From: Candidatus Dojkabacteria bacterium
Lineage (GTDB): Bacteria > Patescibacteriota > Dojkabacteria > J137
DNA: 8,455 nucleotides
Assembly (NCBI GenBank): GCA_003694175.1
Contig: RFKV01000023.1
Location: forward strand, 1 to 8,455
Direction: 5' to 3'
Shown: in pieces, positions 1-6,186 of the stretch
Numbering within the stretch: the stretch's first letter is position 1
How the letters are laid out: the number at the start of each line of letters is the position of its first letter
Translations under genes and position numbers: made by a program
Notes under the pieces: generated by a model
Told to the model about the DNA's origin: nothing
Seen by the model: only the letters and a program-made list of their open reading frames with translations
Databases searched by the model: none

Positions 1-124
1 CTTTAGGACTTTCTATATCATTTTCGGTAGTAATTTTATCGATTAATCTTTCCCTTTTTATATCTAGGTTATCATCTGCAGTTTCTTCTTTGAATAAACT
101 TTTAAGAAAATCTGACACCATCAT
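1..124 (-). CDS. Unrecognised protein, N-terminal fragment (runs off left edge)
   Basis: An open frame on the minus strand begins with two adjacent ATG codons (starts at 124 and 121) and stays open for 41 codons to the window edge. The visible protein starts MMVSDFLKSLFKEE and continues with a strongly charged, Lys/Glu/Asp-rich stretch that includes RERLIDKITTEND. The fragment shows no signal peptide, membrane segment or known motif, so I cannot name a family. It is supported as real by its continuous frame, its charged amphipathic composition, and a plausible promoter upstream at 150-178. It is divergent from rpsO. No Shine-Dalgarno sequence lies at normal spacing: an AAGGT occurs about 19 nt upstream of the first ATG, which is too far. 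Either ATG could be the true start. Confidence 0.55.
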   Translation of the reverse strand, partial: MMVSDFLKSLFKEETADDNLDIKRERLIDKITTENDIESPK

Positions 125-149
125 AGAATCAATTAGTTCAATTAACCTT

Positions 150-178
150 ATTGTAGAGCCCGTATTGATGATTATAAA
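150..178 (-). promoter_or_regulatory. Candidate sigma-70 promoter for the leftward gene
   Basis: Read on the minus strand, TTTATA (178-173) is followed by a 17-nt spacer and TACAAT (155-150). These match the -35 and -10 consensus at 4/6 and 5/6 positions. A transcript would start near 143, about 20 nt before the tandem ATG codons. In AT-rich DNA such matches arise by chance, so this is a prediction from spacing and position only. Confidence 0.4.
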
Positions 179-257
179 AAAGATATTCAAGTAGTTTTAT
201 GATAGTCGTGCCACAAAAAACTTTTAGGATACACTTCATAAACTTTAATTCAGCAAC

Positions 258-286
258 TTTACTTACTTTTGTGTTTATGCTACAAT
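258..286 (+). promoter_or_regulatory. Candidate extended -10 promoter for rpsO
   Basis: TTTACT (258-263) and TACAAT (281-286) are separated by exactly 17 nt. The -10 is preceded by TG plus one base (278-280), which makes an extended -10 element. The predicted start is near 293, leaving a leader of about 40 nt before the rpsO ATG. A short inverted repeat, CTACA (280-284) and TGTAG (293-297), overlaps the -10 and start region. It may be fortuitous or a small operator. Confidence 0.5.
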
Positions 287-333
287 CGACAATGTAGATT
301 TTACAATTTGGTAATTTATTAGTTTACTTTAGT

Positions 334-627
334 ATGTCGAGTAAAAAATCTAGATTTAGTAGAAACAAGGATCTCAAAAAAGAAATAATGTCTAAGTACG
401 CCTTGTCAGATAAAGATACCGGATCACCTTTAGTACAGATTGCGCTTTTTACTGAGAGGATTAAGTATCTTACTGAGCATCTACAGGCGAATAAAAAAGA
501 TAAGCACTCCAGGAGGGGATTACTTAAGTTAGTAGGGAAGAGAAGAAGGATGTACAATTATGCTTTGAAAAACATCCAAGACCCTGATATCTTGAGCAAG
601 ATAAACAAGCTGATGGGTAAAATTTGA
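334..627 (+). CDS. rpsO: 30S ribosomal protein S15
   Basis: This is the small-subunit primary rRNA-binding protein that contacts the 16S rRNA central domain and helps nucleate platform assembly. The 97-residue product carries the family's diagnostic segments: [16 protein letters not shown] (residues about 28-43), the loop [16 protein letters not shown] (about 49-64) and the basic helix [14 protein letters not shown]. The usual length is about 89 residues; the excess is a basic N-terminal extension of about eight residues ([15 protein letters not shown]). The ATG at 334 is the first start after the predicted promoter and has no Shine-Dalgarno sequence. The stop is TGA. In many bacteria rpsO lies next to pnp or truB; here the next gene is a divisome gene 91 nt downstream. 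S15 often represses its own mRNA, but I could not recognise its binding structure in the roughly 40-nt leader. Confidence 0.97.
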   Translation: MSSKKSRFSRNKDLKKEIMSKYALSDKDTGSPLVQIALFTERIKYLTEHLQANKKDKHSRRGLLKLVGKRRRMYNYALKNIQDPDILSKINKLMGKI

Positions 628-718
628 GTGAATATTAGTTTGTACTAGGTTAACTTTGCTTTGTTTTGTTTTTTAGTATGTTTGGGTTTTTGATCCTTTC
701 TCTTTTTTTTCTCTAGTC

Positions 719-1498
719 ATGAGAAAAGTTTTCCTGTTGCTGATATTTTACCTCTTGACATTCTTCATTTTTAAAAATATTGATTGGCGTGTTCTGGTTG
801 ACCCTTCGCTGGAGAGCTATAACCAAAATGAGAAATTTTATACAAATTTAATTGCTTTGTTGTCATTTAAGGAAATTAACTTCTATGACTTGCATTTTAA
901 GCTAATAAAAAGTGAATCAATAGATTCATCAGTAATTGAAGAAATAAATAATGAGGATTTCAGGGTTTTTAACGAGAGTGTTCTTAAAGGTAATTTGGAA
1001 GTGTTTGGGGCGTACTACGATATAAAAAGATCTGAAAAAGAAAAAAAATGGTCTGACCTAACGACTTCAGACAAAAATCTTAAATTTGGTTCTTTCATAA
1101 ACAGATTTAAAAGTACATTGGAACAAAGAAATAAAAAAATTATTGAATTATTAAGAGCTGATAAAGAAATAAACTATACAATATTCACATTAGTCGGAGA
1201 CGTCTCGTATTCTGACTACAGCAAAAACATTATTAATATAAAAAGTCTTTTTAAAACTTTTTATCAGGCCGCTAAATTCATTCGAAAACTTGGTCTTGAG
1301 GTAGATGTAAACAGTATTACAGTACCTAATATCAGACAGGTAGAAGTTAAAGTTCGTAACTGTAAAATAAGGTTGGATATCGAGTCGGATATAAACGAAC
1401 AAACAAAAAGGTTAAAATATATTCTTGATAATTATGCAATAGAAAAACTATCATATATTGATGTTACAACAGATAAAATGTCAGTTACTTTTTTGTAA
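719..1498 (+). CDS. ftsQ: Divergent FtsQ/DivIB-like cell division protein
   Basis: The 259-residue product has a short basic N-terminus and one hydrophobic segment (residues about 4-18, VFLLLIFYLLTFFIF). A long extracytoplasmic part follows, giving FtsQ-type bitopic membrane topology. The C-terminal 100 residues fit the FtsQ beta-domain pattern: a helix with KFIRKLGLEVD, paired strands (RQVEVKVRNCKIRLDIES), a helix EQTKRLKYILDNY, and a final YIDVTTDKMSVTF strand. The N-terminal POTRA domain expected after the membrane segment is not obvious. Residues about 60-150 are a charged, lysine-rich stretch I do not recognise. FtsQ links the cytoplasmic ring to late division proteins such as FtsB and FtsL. 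The position directly upstream of ftsA-ftsZ strongly supports this role. ATG 719 is the only usable start, because an in-frame TAG at 674 is followed by no other start codon. A 20-nt pyrimidine-only tract (695-714) lies just before it. Identification rests on topology, C-terminal pattern and gene order. Confidence 0.68.
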   Translation: MRKVFLLLIFYLLTFFIFKNIDWRVLVDPSLESYNQNEKFYTNLIALLSFKEINFYDLHFKLIKSESIDSSVIEEINNEDFRVFNESVLKGNLEVFGAYYDIKRSEKEKKWSDLTTSDKNLKFGSFINRFKSTLEQRNKKIIELLRADKEINYTIFTLVGDVSYSDYSKNIINIKSLFKTFYQAAKFIRKLGLEVDVNSITVPNIRQVEVKVRNCKIRLDIESDINEQTKRLKYILDNYAIEKLSYIDVTTDKMSVTFL

Positions 1499-1593
1499 CT
1501 TAGTAACCGCAAGAAATACTTTTACTTAGTTTGTCTGTTCAAATCTAGATGATAAATGTTGTAAAATTTAAAAGATTAAGGTTCTATTAGTCT

Positions 1594-2883
1594 ATGTCTA
1601 GTTTAGTTACAGCAATAGATATCGGCTCAACAAAAGTAGCTTCTGTGATTGCAATGGTAGATGATGAGGGAGTTGTAAAAGTCATCGGAGAGTGCTCAAC
1701 ACCTTCTTTTGGCGTAAAGAAAGGGGAAATCACTGGGATTGATGATGTTGTCAATTCAATCGCCACTTCTTTAAACGGAGCAGAAAGAATGGCTGGCATC
1801 AGGGTGTCATCAGCATATGTTTCTGTAAACGGAAAAAATATTTTGTCAAACAACAACAAGGGGGTAGTAACAACATCAGATATGGAAATTAATGAGGAAG
1901 ATGTTTATAGGGCCCTCGAACAAGCAAAAACAGTTGCTATACCAAGTTCTAGAGAAATATTGCACGCAATTCCAAGAGAATTTATCGTTGACCAACAAGG
2001 TGGAATAAAAGTCCCTATTGGTATGACCGGTTCTAGACTTGAAGTTGATACACACATAATTTCTTTTCCTCAGACTACGAGATTTAATGTGGAAAAATGT
2101 GTTCAGAGTATAGGACTTAAAATAGATGGAATCGTATTTACTGGGTGGGCTTCAGCTCTTTCAGTTTTGACTAGCACAGAGAAGGAATTGGGGGTAGTTT
2201 TATTAGATTTTGGTGGTGGTACTGTGTCAATAAGTGTTTTTGAGGAAGATGCAATAGCTTATAGCAGCTCGATACCTTTTGGAGGAACAAATATAACTAA
2301 AGATTTGGCAGCTGTGTTTAGATTAAGTTTAGATGATGCTGAAAAACTGAAACTCAATGCTAACACTTTGTTAAAACTAGGGGATGATGGTAAAGGTTTT
2401 GTGATGGATACAGAAAATGAAGCTGGTAATCGACAAGATCAGTCAGATATAATCGACATAAGCAGTTATGGAATAGAGGGGGTTAAAACAATTTCTAGAA
2501 AACTTTTTTTAGAAGTAATAGAAGCAAGAGTAAAAGAGATATTAGAGCTCGTTATTAAAAATATTGAAGGGGCGGGTTATAGTTACAAGTTGCCTGCTGG
2601 TGTGGTGGTTACTGGAGGAAGTTCACAGTTGCCATTCATGACGCAGCTGATTAAAAAGACTTTTGGAGTTCCTGCAAGGGTGGCTTTCCCAAGCGCATTA
2701 AAAGGTTTAGTTGAAGGCGTATCTTCACCTTCTTTTGCAGTAGTTCAGGGTTTGGTAGTATATGGTGTGAATGATGATCTCTTTAGGGGAGGTGGCACGA
2801 AGTTTGTCAAAACAAGAAAAGCTGGTCTAGAAGGAAGCATTATATCTAAAATTGGTAAAATATTTAGAAGTGTTTTACAATGA
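1594..2883 (+). CDS. ftsA: Cell division protein FtsA (actin-like membrane tether for FtsZ)
   Basis: FtsA is an actin-fold ATP-binding protein that polymerises under the membrane and anchors FtsZ filaments there. The 429-residue product has the phosphate-1 motif AIDIGSTKVASVIA (residues 7-20), the 1C/SHS2 region (about 85-165) with the family block PIGMTGSRLEVDTHII (141-156), the phosphate-2 motif VVLLDFGGGTVSISVF (201-216), and the adenosine motif GVVVTGGSSQLPF (336-348). The FtsZ-contacting subdomain 2B ends in AVVQGLVVYG. The C-terminal helix SIISKIGKIFRSVLQ (415-429) is the amphipathic membrane-targeting sequence. Length is normal for the family. It lies 95 nt after the ftsQ-like gene and 23 nt before ftsZ, in the classical order. 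An AAGG sits 12 nt before the ATG, rather far for a ribosome binding site. Confidence 0.97.
   Translation: MSSLVTAIDIGSTKVASVIAMVDDEGVVKVIGECSTPSFGVKKGEITGIDDVVNSIATSLNGAERMAGIRVSSAYVSVNGKNILSNNNKGVVTTSDMEINEEDVYRALEQAKTVAIPSSREILHAIPREFIVDQQGGIKVPIGMTGSRLEVDTHIISFPQTTRFNVEKCVQSIGLKIDGIVFTGWASALSVLTSTEKELGVVLLDFGGGTVSISVFEEDAIAYSSSIPFGGTNITKDLAAVFRLSLDDAEKLKLNANTLLKLGDDGKGFVMDTENEAGNRQDQSDIIDISSYGIEGVKTISRKLFLEVIEARVKEILELVIKNIEGAGYSYKLPAGVVVTGGSSQLPFMTQLIKKTFGVPARVAFPSALKGLVEGVSSPSFAVVQGLVVYGVNDDLFRGGGTKFVKTRKAGLEGSIISKIGKIFRSVLQ
2852..2881 (+). promoter_or_regulatory. Candidate internal promoter for ftsZ within the end of ftsA
   Basis: TTGGTA (2852-2857), an 18-nt spacer and TACAAT (2876-2881) overlap the last codons and stop of ftsA. 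They match the consensus at 4/6 and 5/6. Transcription would begin near 2888, giving a leader of about 19 nt before the first ftsZ ATG. An extra ftsZ promoter inside ftsA is known in other bacteria such as E. coli. Here it is only a sequence match. Confidence 0.38.
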
Positions 2884-2906
2884 TCCATAGTTTTTAATAT
2901 AGAAAT

Positions 2907-4019
2907 ATGCTAGTAAAACCTCAGAACACGATGTCAGCAAAAATAAAGGTTGTTGGTGTTGGGGGTGGTGGGGGTAATGCAATAAACACAATGATAACCG
3001 ACTACAATATACCTGATGTTGAGTTTATAGCAATTAATACAGATGCACAGGCTTTACTAAACTCCAAAGCAGATATAAAGTTGAGAATAGGAGAGCAAAT
3101 AACTAGAGGTTTGGGAAGTGGAGGAAATCCTATCATTGGTAGGAAAGCAGCGGAGGAGAGTATTGATCAAATACACGAGCACTTAGCTGGTGCTGATATG
3201 GTGTTTATTACGGCTGGCATGGGTGGTGGTACTGGAACAGGAGCTGCACCCATTGTTGCTGGAATTGCTAAGAACCTAGGAGCTCTGACAGTTGCTGTCG
3301 TTACAAAACCATTCCATTTCGAAATGAAAAGAAGAATGGATGCGGCTCTGAAAGGTATAGAGGAATTAAAAGATAAAGTTGATACTTTAATTGTTGTTCC
3401 TAACCAGAGACTACTAGAAACATTGGATGAGTCTATAAAGTTTATTGATGCCATGAGAAAGGCGGATGACGTATTGGCTCAGGCAGTCAGAAGTATATCA
3501 AATCTAATAACACAGACAGGTTTGATTAACGTTGATTTTGCTGATGTGAAATCTGTTATGTCTGATGGGGGTACTGCTTTAATGGGTATAGGTACAGCCA
3601 GTGGAGATGATAGGGCTATAGTTGCTGCTAAAATGGCAATAGAGAGTCCTCTTTTAGAGGTATCAATAGATGGGGCTAAAGGTGTTTTATTCAACGTGAT
3701 TGGAGGTAAAGATTTGACTATGAGTGAGATTAGCAAGGCTGCAGATTTGGTGAGGGATAAAGTTTCCCAAGATGCAACTTTTATCTTTGGTGCAAGTATA
3801 GATGAATCCTACGAAGACAAGCTTGAGGTTACTGTGTTAGCAACTGGTTTTGGGATGGACTATCAGACTGGTGAATTTACCTTGGCGGGTAGATCTAATT
3901 ATGATAAGAACGTTCAACTTAATTCATCAAACATCACCCAGACAAATACTATGTCAAATACTTTTAGCGAGGAAGAGCTCGACACACTACCAAGCTTCAT
4001 GAGAAGAAGACCAAAGTGA
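2907..4019 (+). CDS. ftsZ: Cell division protein FtsZ (tubulin-like GTPase)
   Basis: FtsZ polymerises with GTP into the cytokinetic ring. The 370-residue product shows the N-terminal glycine loop [16 protein letters not shown] (residues 15-30), the tubulin signature GGGTGTG (106-112) within [17 protein letters not shown], the ribose-contact segment VVPNQRLLE and the catalytic T7 loop NVDFADV (208-214), so the polymerising GTPase looks intact. A short linker of about 30 residues (about 327-356), rich in Asn, Ser and Thr, leads to the conserved C-terminal peptide [10 protein letters not shown] (359-368). That peptide is the binding site for FtsA and other partners. ATG 2907 is the first start after ftsA. 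An in-frame ATG at 2931 ([12 protein letters not shown]) would remove eight residues and is a fair alternative. Neither has a Shine-Dalgarno sequence. The gene ends 9 nt from the stop of the opposing sortase gene. Confidence 0.98.
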   Translation: MLVKPQNTMSAKIKVVGVGGGGGNAINTMITDYNIPDVEFIAINTDAQALLNSKADIKLRIGEQITRGLGSGGNPIIGRKAAEESIDQIHEHLAGADMVFITAGMGGGTGTGAAPIVAGIAKNLGALTVAVVTKPFHFEMKRRMDAALKGIEELKDKVDTLIVVPNQRLLETLDESIKFIDAMRKADDVLAQAVRSISNLITQTGLINVDFADVKSVMSDGGTALMGIGTASGDDRAIVAAKMAIESPLLEVSIDGAKGVLFNVIGGKDLTMSEISKAADLVRDKVSQDATFIFGASIDESYEDKLEVTVLATGFGMDYQTGEFTLAGRSNYDKNVQLNSSNITQTNTMSNTFSEEELDTLPSFMRRRPK

Positions 4020-4028
4020 TTTATGAAA

Positions 4029-4835
4029 CTAACTTTTTCTGGCGATTACGACATATCTCTGCGTGTTATTTCCGATGGGATAACAAGTGAATAATGTTAG
4101 CGTTTTGGTTTCCGGCGTCCCGGTGATTATTGATATATCATCTGGATTTACAACCTTAGTTCTGTATATCGTGAATTCATAGGTTTCTCTGTTAATATCC
4201 ACCAATATTTTATCTCCAATTTTAACTTCTGGTAAAAAAGAAAATGCGACTCTTGGGTCATTCCTCTTTGGGTTAAATGTTTGACTAGCACTATGTCCAT
4301 AGATTACTGTGTTGTTTTTTATTTTAGTAAATGGAAGCCCTGTATTTTTGAAATGTGCAAGTGAGTTTTCTAATACCTCTCTATATACTCTCTCGGTAGT
4401 ACTTTCAACATTAGGTTTAACTATAAGTCTATTAAGTCCAATAGAAGGTATAGATATGTAAAATGGTTGATTGTAAGCCAAGGCTTCATCATCTACTTGT
4501 AGTAGCTTTTTTTTCCTTACCTCATCTGTGAGTTCTGTAATTCCAGTCGGCACTGATATATAACTTTCTATACTTAGAAAATTATCAGATACCGGCGAGA
4601 TGTTTCCTTGGTTGGTACTTCCTATTGCATGGTTCACAAATTGAATTAAGTCAGTCCTAAACTGAAATAAAATGATTAACACTCCTGTAAATATCATAAG
4701 TAAAGGTAGAGCATTGCTCTTGCCTGAGGGACTTTGGCTTGCGTCTTTTAACTCATTATATATATCTGATAAAATTGATTTTAGTTTCAATGGATTTTTT
4801 GATTTTTGGCCAACAAGTCTAGTTTCGTCGTCCAT
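4029..4835 (-). CDS. Membrane-anchored sortase, class D-like transpeptidase
   Basis: Sortases cleave a C-terminal sorting signal on exported proteins and join the product to a surface amine. The 268-residue protein has a cytoplasmic N-terminus of about 43 residues, one membrane segment (about 43-58, LPLLMIFTGVLIILFQ), a linker, and a sortase beta-barrel from about residue 121. The catalytic triad is visible: His181 in NTVIYGHSAS, Cys251 in LTLFTCYPIG and Arg260 in TQRYVVIA. The TLFTCYP form resembles class D enzymes; this subclass call is an inference. The cytoplasmic N-terminal stretch is longer than in many sortases. No substrate with a sorting motif is encoded in the window, so its targets are unknown. 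The gene is divergent from rpoD (48 nt) and convergent with ftsZ (9 nt). A weak -10-like TATAAA lies 17-12 nt before the ATG. Confidence 0.93.
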   Translation of the reverse strand: MDDETRLVGQKSKNPLKLKSILSDIYNELKDASQSPSGKSNALPLLMIFTGVLIILFQFRTDLIQFVNHAIGSTNQGNISPVSDNFLSIESYISVPTGITELTDEVRKKKLLQVDDEALAYNQPFYISIPSIGLNRLIVKPNVESTTERVYREVLENSLAHFKNTGLPFTKIKNNTVIYGHSASQTFNPKRNDPRVAFSFLPEVKIGDKILVDINRETYEFTIYRTKVVNPDDISIITGTPETKTLTLFTCYPIGNNTQRYVVIARKS

Positions 4836-4883
4836 ACATATTTGGTTTTATAGACCTTTTTTAAATCTTATCATAAAAACTAT
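4836..4883. promoter_or_regulatory. Short divergent spacer between the sortase gene and rpoD
   Basis: Only 48 nt separate the two divergent start codons, so any promoters must overlap each other or extend into the coding regions. On the minus strand TATAAA sits just before the sortase ATG, but its -35 partner is poor. On the plus strand TATAGA (4849-4854) and TATCAT (4869-4874) are weak -10 candidates for rpoD, also without a good -35. No hairpin or operator is evident. Confidence 0.35.
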
Positions 4884-6179
4884 ATGGCTGTTAAACCAGA
4901 TGATAAAGACAAAGTAAGACAAATAGTCGCGAAAGCAACAAAACAGGGCTACATAACTCAGGATGAGATTCTAGAGTTTTTCCCAGAGATAGAAGAAGAT
5001 TTACAGTTATTAGAAGTAATAGTAACTGCTCTTCAAGATGTACAAATAGAGATAATTGAAGAGCCCAGGGATGAAGATTGTGAGAATTTCCCAACTGTTA
5101 GAACAGGGAAAGGTACTAATATGACCTTTGAAGAAAAGATAAAAATATTAAGGCAAATAAGACCACATTTAAGCACCGAACCCTTAAGGGCTTATCTTCA
5201 TGAAATAGGAAAAGTTCCATTACTGAACGCGGAAGAAGAGGTAATTTTAGCAAAACGTATAGAGGACGGAGATAAAGCCCTTTTTAAGTTACTTTCAGAG
5301 CTAAAAGATAGAGATGATGTTGATCGGATATATAAAGTGGCATATGAACATGTTAAAAAAAGAGTTTTTAGACATCCTGATATTGATGAAGCTAGGAAGA
5401 GAATAGCCGAGAAGGATAGAAAATTCCTCAATAAAGAAATTAAAGACGGACTGGAAGCAAGAACTTTGCTAATAAATGCTAACTTAAGATTAGTTGTGTC
5501 GATAGCAAAAAATTATATCAATAGGGAATTGAGTATGTTGGATTTAATACAGGAAGGAAATTTAGGTTTGATGAGAGCTGTAGATAAATTTGAATACCGT
5601 AAAGGTTTTAAGTTTTCGACTTATGCCACTTGGTGGATTAGGCAAGCCATTACTAGGGCCATAGCTGATCAGGGTAGGACAATAAGGGTACCTGTTCATA
5701 TGATAGAGACCATAAATAAACTGAGTAGAGTGTCATCTGCTCTCAACAATGAATTAGGAAGGAAGCCAACTCATCAAGAAATAGCAGAAAGAATGGGTAT
5801 AACAGAGGAAAAAGTCCGAGAAATAATTAAAATTGCTCAGAAGCCCCAGTCTTTGGAATCAGCAATTTCTTCTGACGATCCTGATAGCTGTTCTTTAAGC
5901 GAAATAATTTCTGATGAACTTAGTGCGTCTCCTCAAGAGATGGCTACTTGGTCATATCTTAAAAAACAAATAAATCTTGTTCTAAATAGTTTAAGTGACA
6001 GAGAAAGAAAGGTAATAGAACTTAGATTTGGGCTTAGAGATGGCGTTGCTAGAACCTTGGAAGAGGTTGGTCGTGAATTCAAAGTTACAAGAGAACGTAT
6101 CAGACAAATAGAAGCAAAGGCACTAAGAAGGATGAGGTCTGAAGAATTAGCGCAGGCTTTGAGAGATTATCTTGACTAA
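4884..6179 (+). CDS. rpoD: Primary RNA polymerase sigma factor (sigma-70/RpoD)
   Basis: This is the housekeeping sigma subunit that directs RNA polymerase to -10/-35 promoters. The 431-residue product contains region 1.1 (about 8-58, with [16 protein letters not shown]), region 1.2 ([20 protein letters not shown], 101-120), region 2 (about 194-265, with [28 protein letters not shown] and [20 protein letters not shown]), region 3 (about 272-345) and region 4 ([15 protein letters not shown] and [18 protein letters not shown]). Presence of region 1.1 marks it as a primary rather than alternative sigma. The Gln and Thr of WIRQAIT that read the -10, and the Arg/Glu/Gln of the region 4.2 helix that read the -35, are conserved. 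About 60 residues (131-193) sit between regions 1.2 and 2.1, where the variable non-conserved region lies in other sigmas. The region 3.2 finger is unusual ([16 protein letters not shown]). ATG 4884 has no Shine-Dalgarno sequence. Confidence 0.98.
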   Translation: MAVKPDDKDKVRQIVAKATKQGYITQDEILEFFPEIEEDLQLLEVIVTALQDVQIEIIEEPRDEDCENFPTVRTGKGTNMTFEEKIKILRQIRPHLSTEPLRAYLHEIGKVPLLNAEEEVILAKRIEDGDKALFKLLSELKDRDDVDRIYKVAYEHVKKRVFRHPDIDEARKRIAEKDRKFLNKEIKDGLEARTLLINANLRLVVSIAKNYINRELSMLDLIQEGNLGLMRAVDKFEYRKGFKFSTYATWWIRQAITRAIADQGRTIRVPVHMIETINKLSRVSSALNNELGRKPTHQEIAERMGITEEKVREIIKIAQKPQSLESAISSDDPDSCSLSEIISDELSASPQEMATWSYLKKQINLVLNSLSDRERKVIELRFGLRDGVARTLEEVGREFKVTRERIRQIEAKALRRMRSEELAQALRDYLD

Positions 6180-6186
6180 TAAAATT

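Noticed and set aside
293..314. Small hairpins in the rpsO leader (TGTA/TACA and TTAC/GTAA) as an S15 autoregulatory structure
   Set aside because: Stems of four pairs that exclude each other; no three-way junction or pseudoknot resembling known S15 sites could be drawn.
1538..1567. Possible promoter for ftsA (TTCAAA, 18 nt, TAAAAT)
   Set aside because: The match is 4/6 and 5/6 in a very AT-rich spacer, with several equally poor alternatives nearby, so I did not list it as a feature.
1587..1859. Minus-strand open frame opposite the start of ftsA, and similar antisense frames opposite ftsZ, rpoD and the ftsQ-like gene
   Set aside because: They lie inside well-identified genes on the other strand, have compositions expected of shadow frames, and show no recognisable domain.
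2955..2978. G-rich run that looks like a simple repeat
   Set aside because: It encodes the glycine-rich nucleotide loop of FtsZ and is explained by protein constraint.
4011..4042. Possible terminator hairpin between ftsZ and the sortase gene (AAAGT and ACTTT arms)
   Set aside because: The arms are only 5 bp, AT-rich, with a loop of about 14 nt, and lie partly in coding sequence. It is too weak to call a terminator.
6172..6186. TTG start for the HEPN-nucleotidyltransferase protein, overlapping the rpoD stop
   Set aside because: The in-frame ATG five codons later (6187) is a stronger start codon, the five extra residues add nothing to the fold, and neither start has a ribosome binding site to favour TTG. 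It stays possible.
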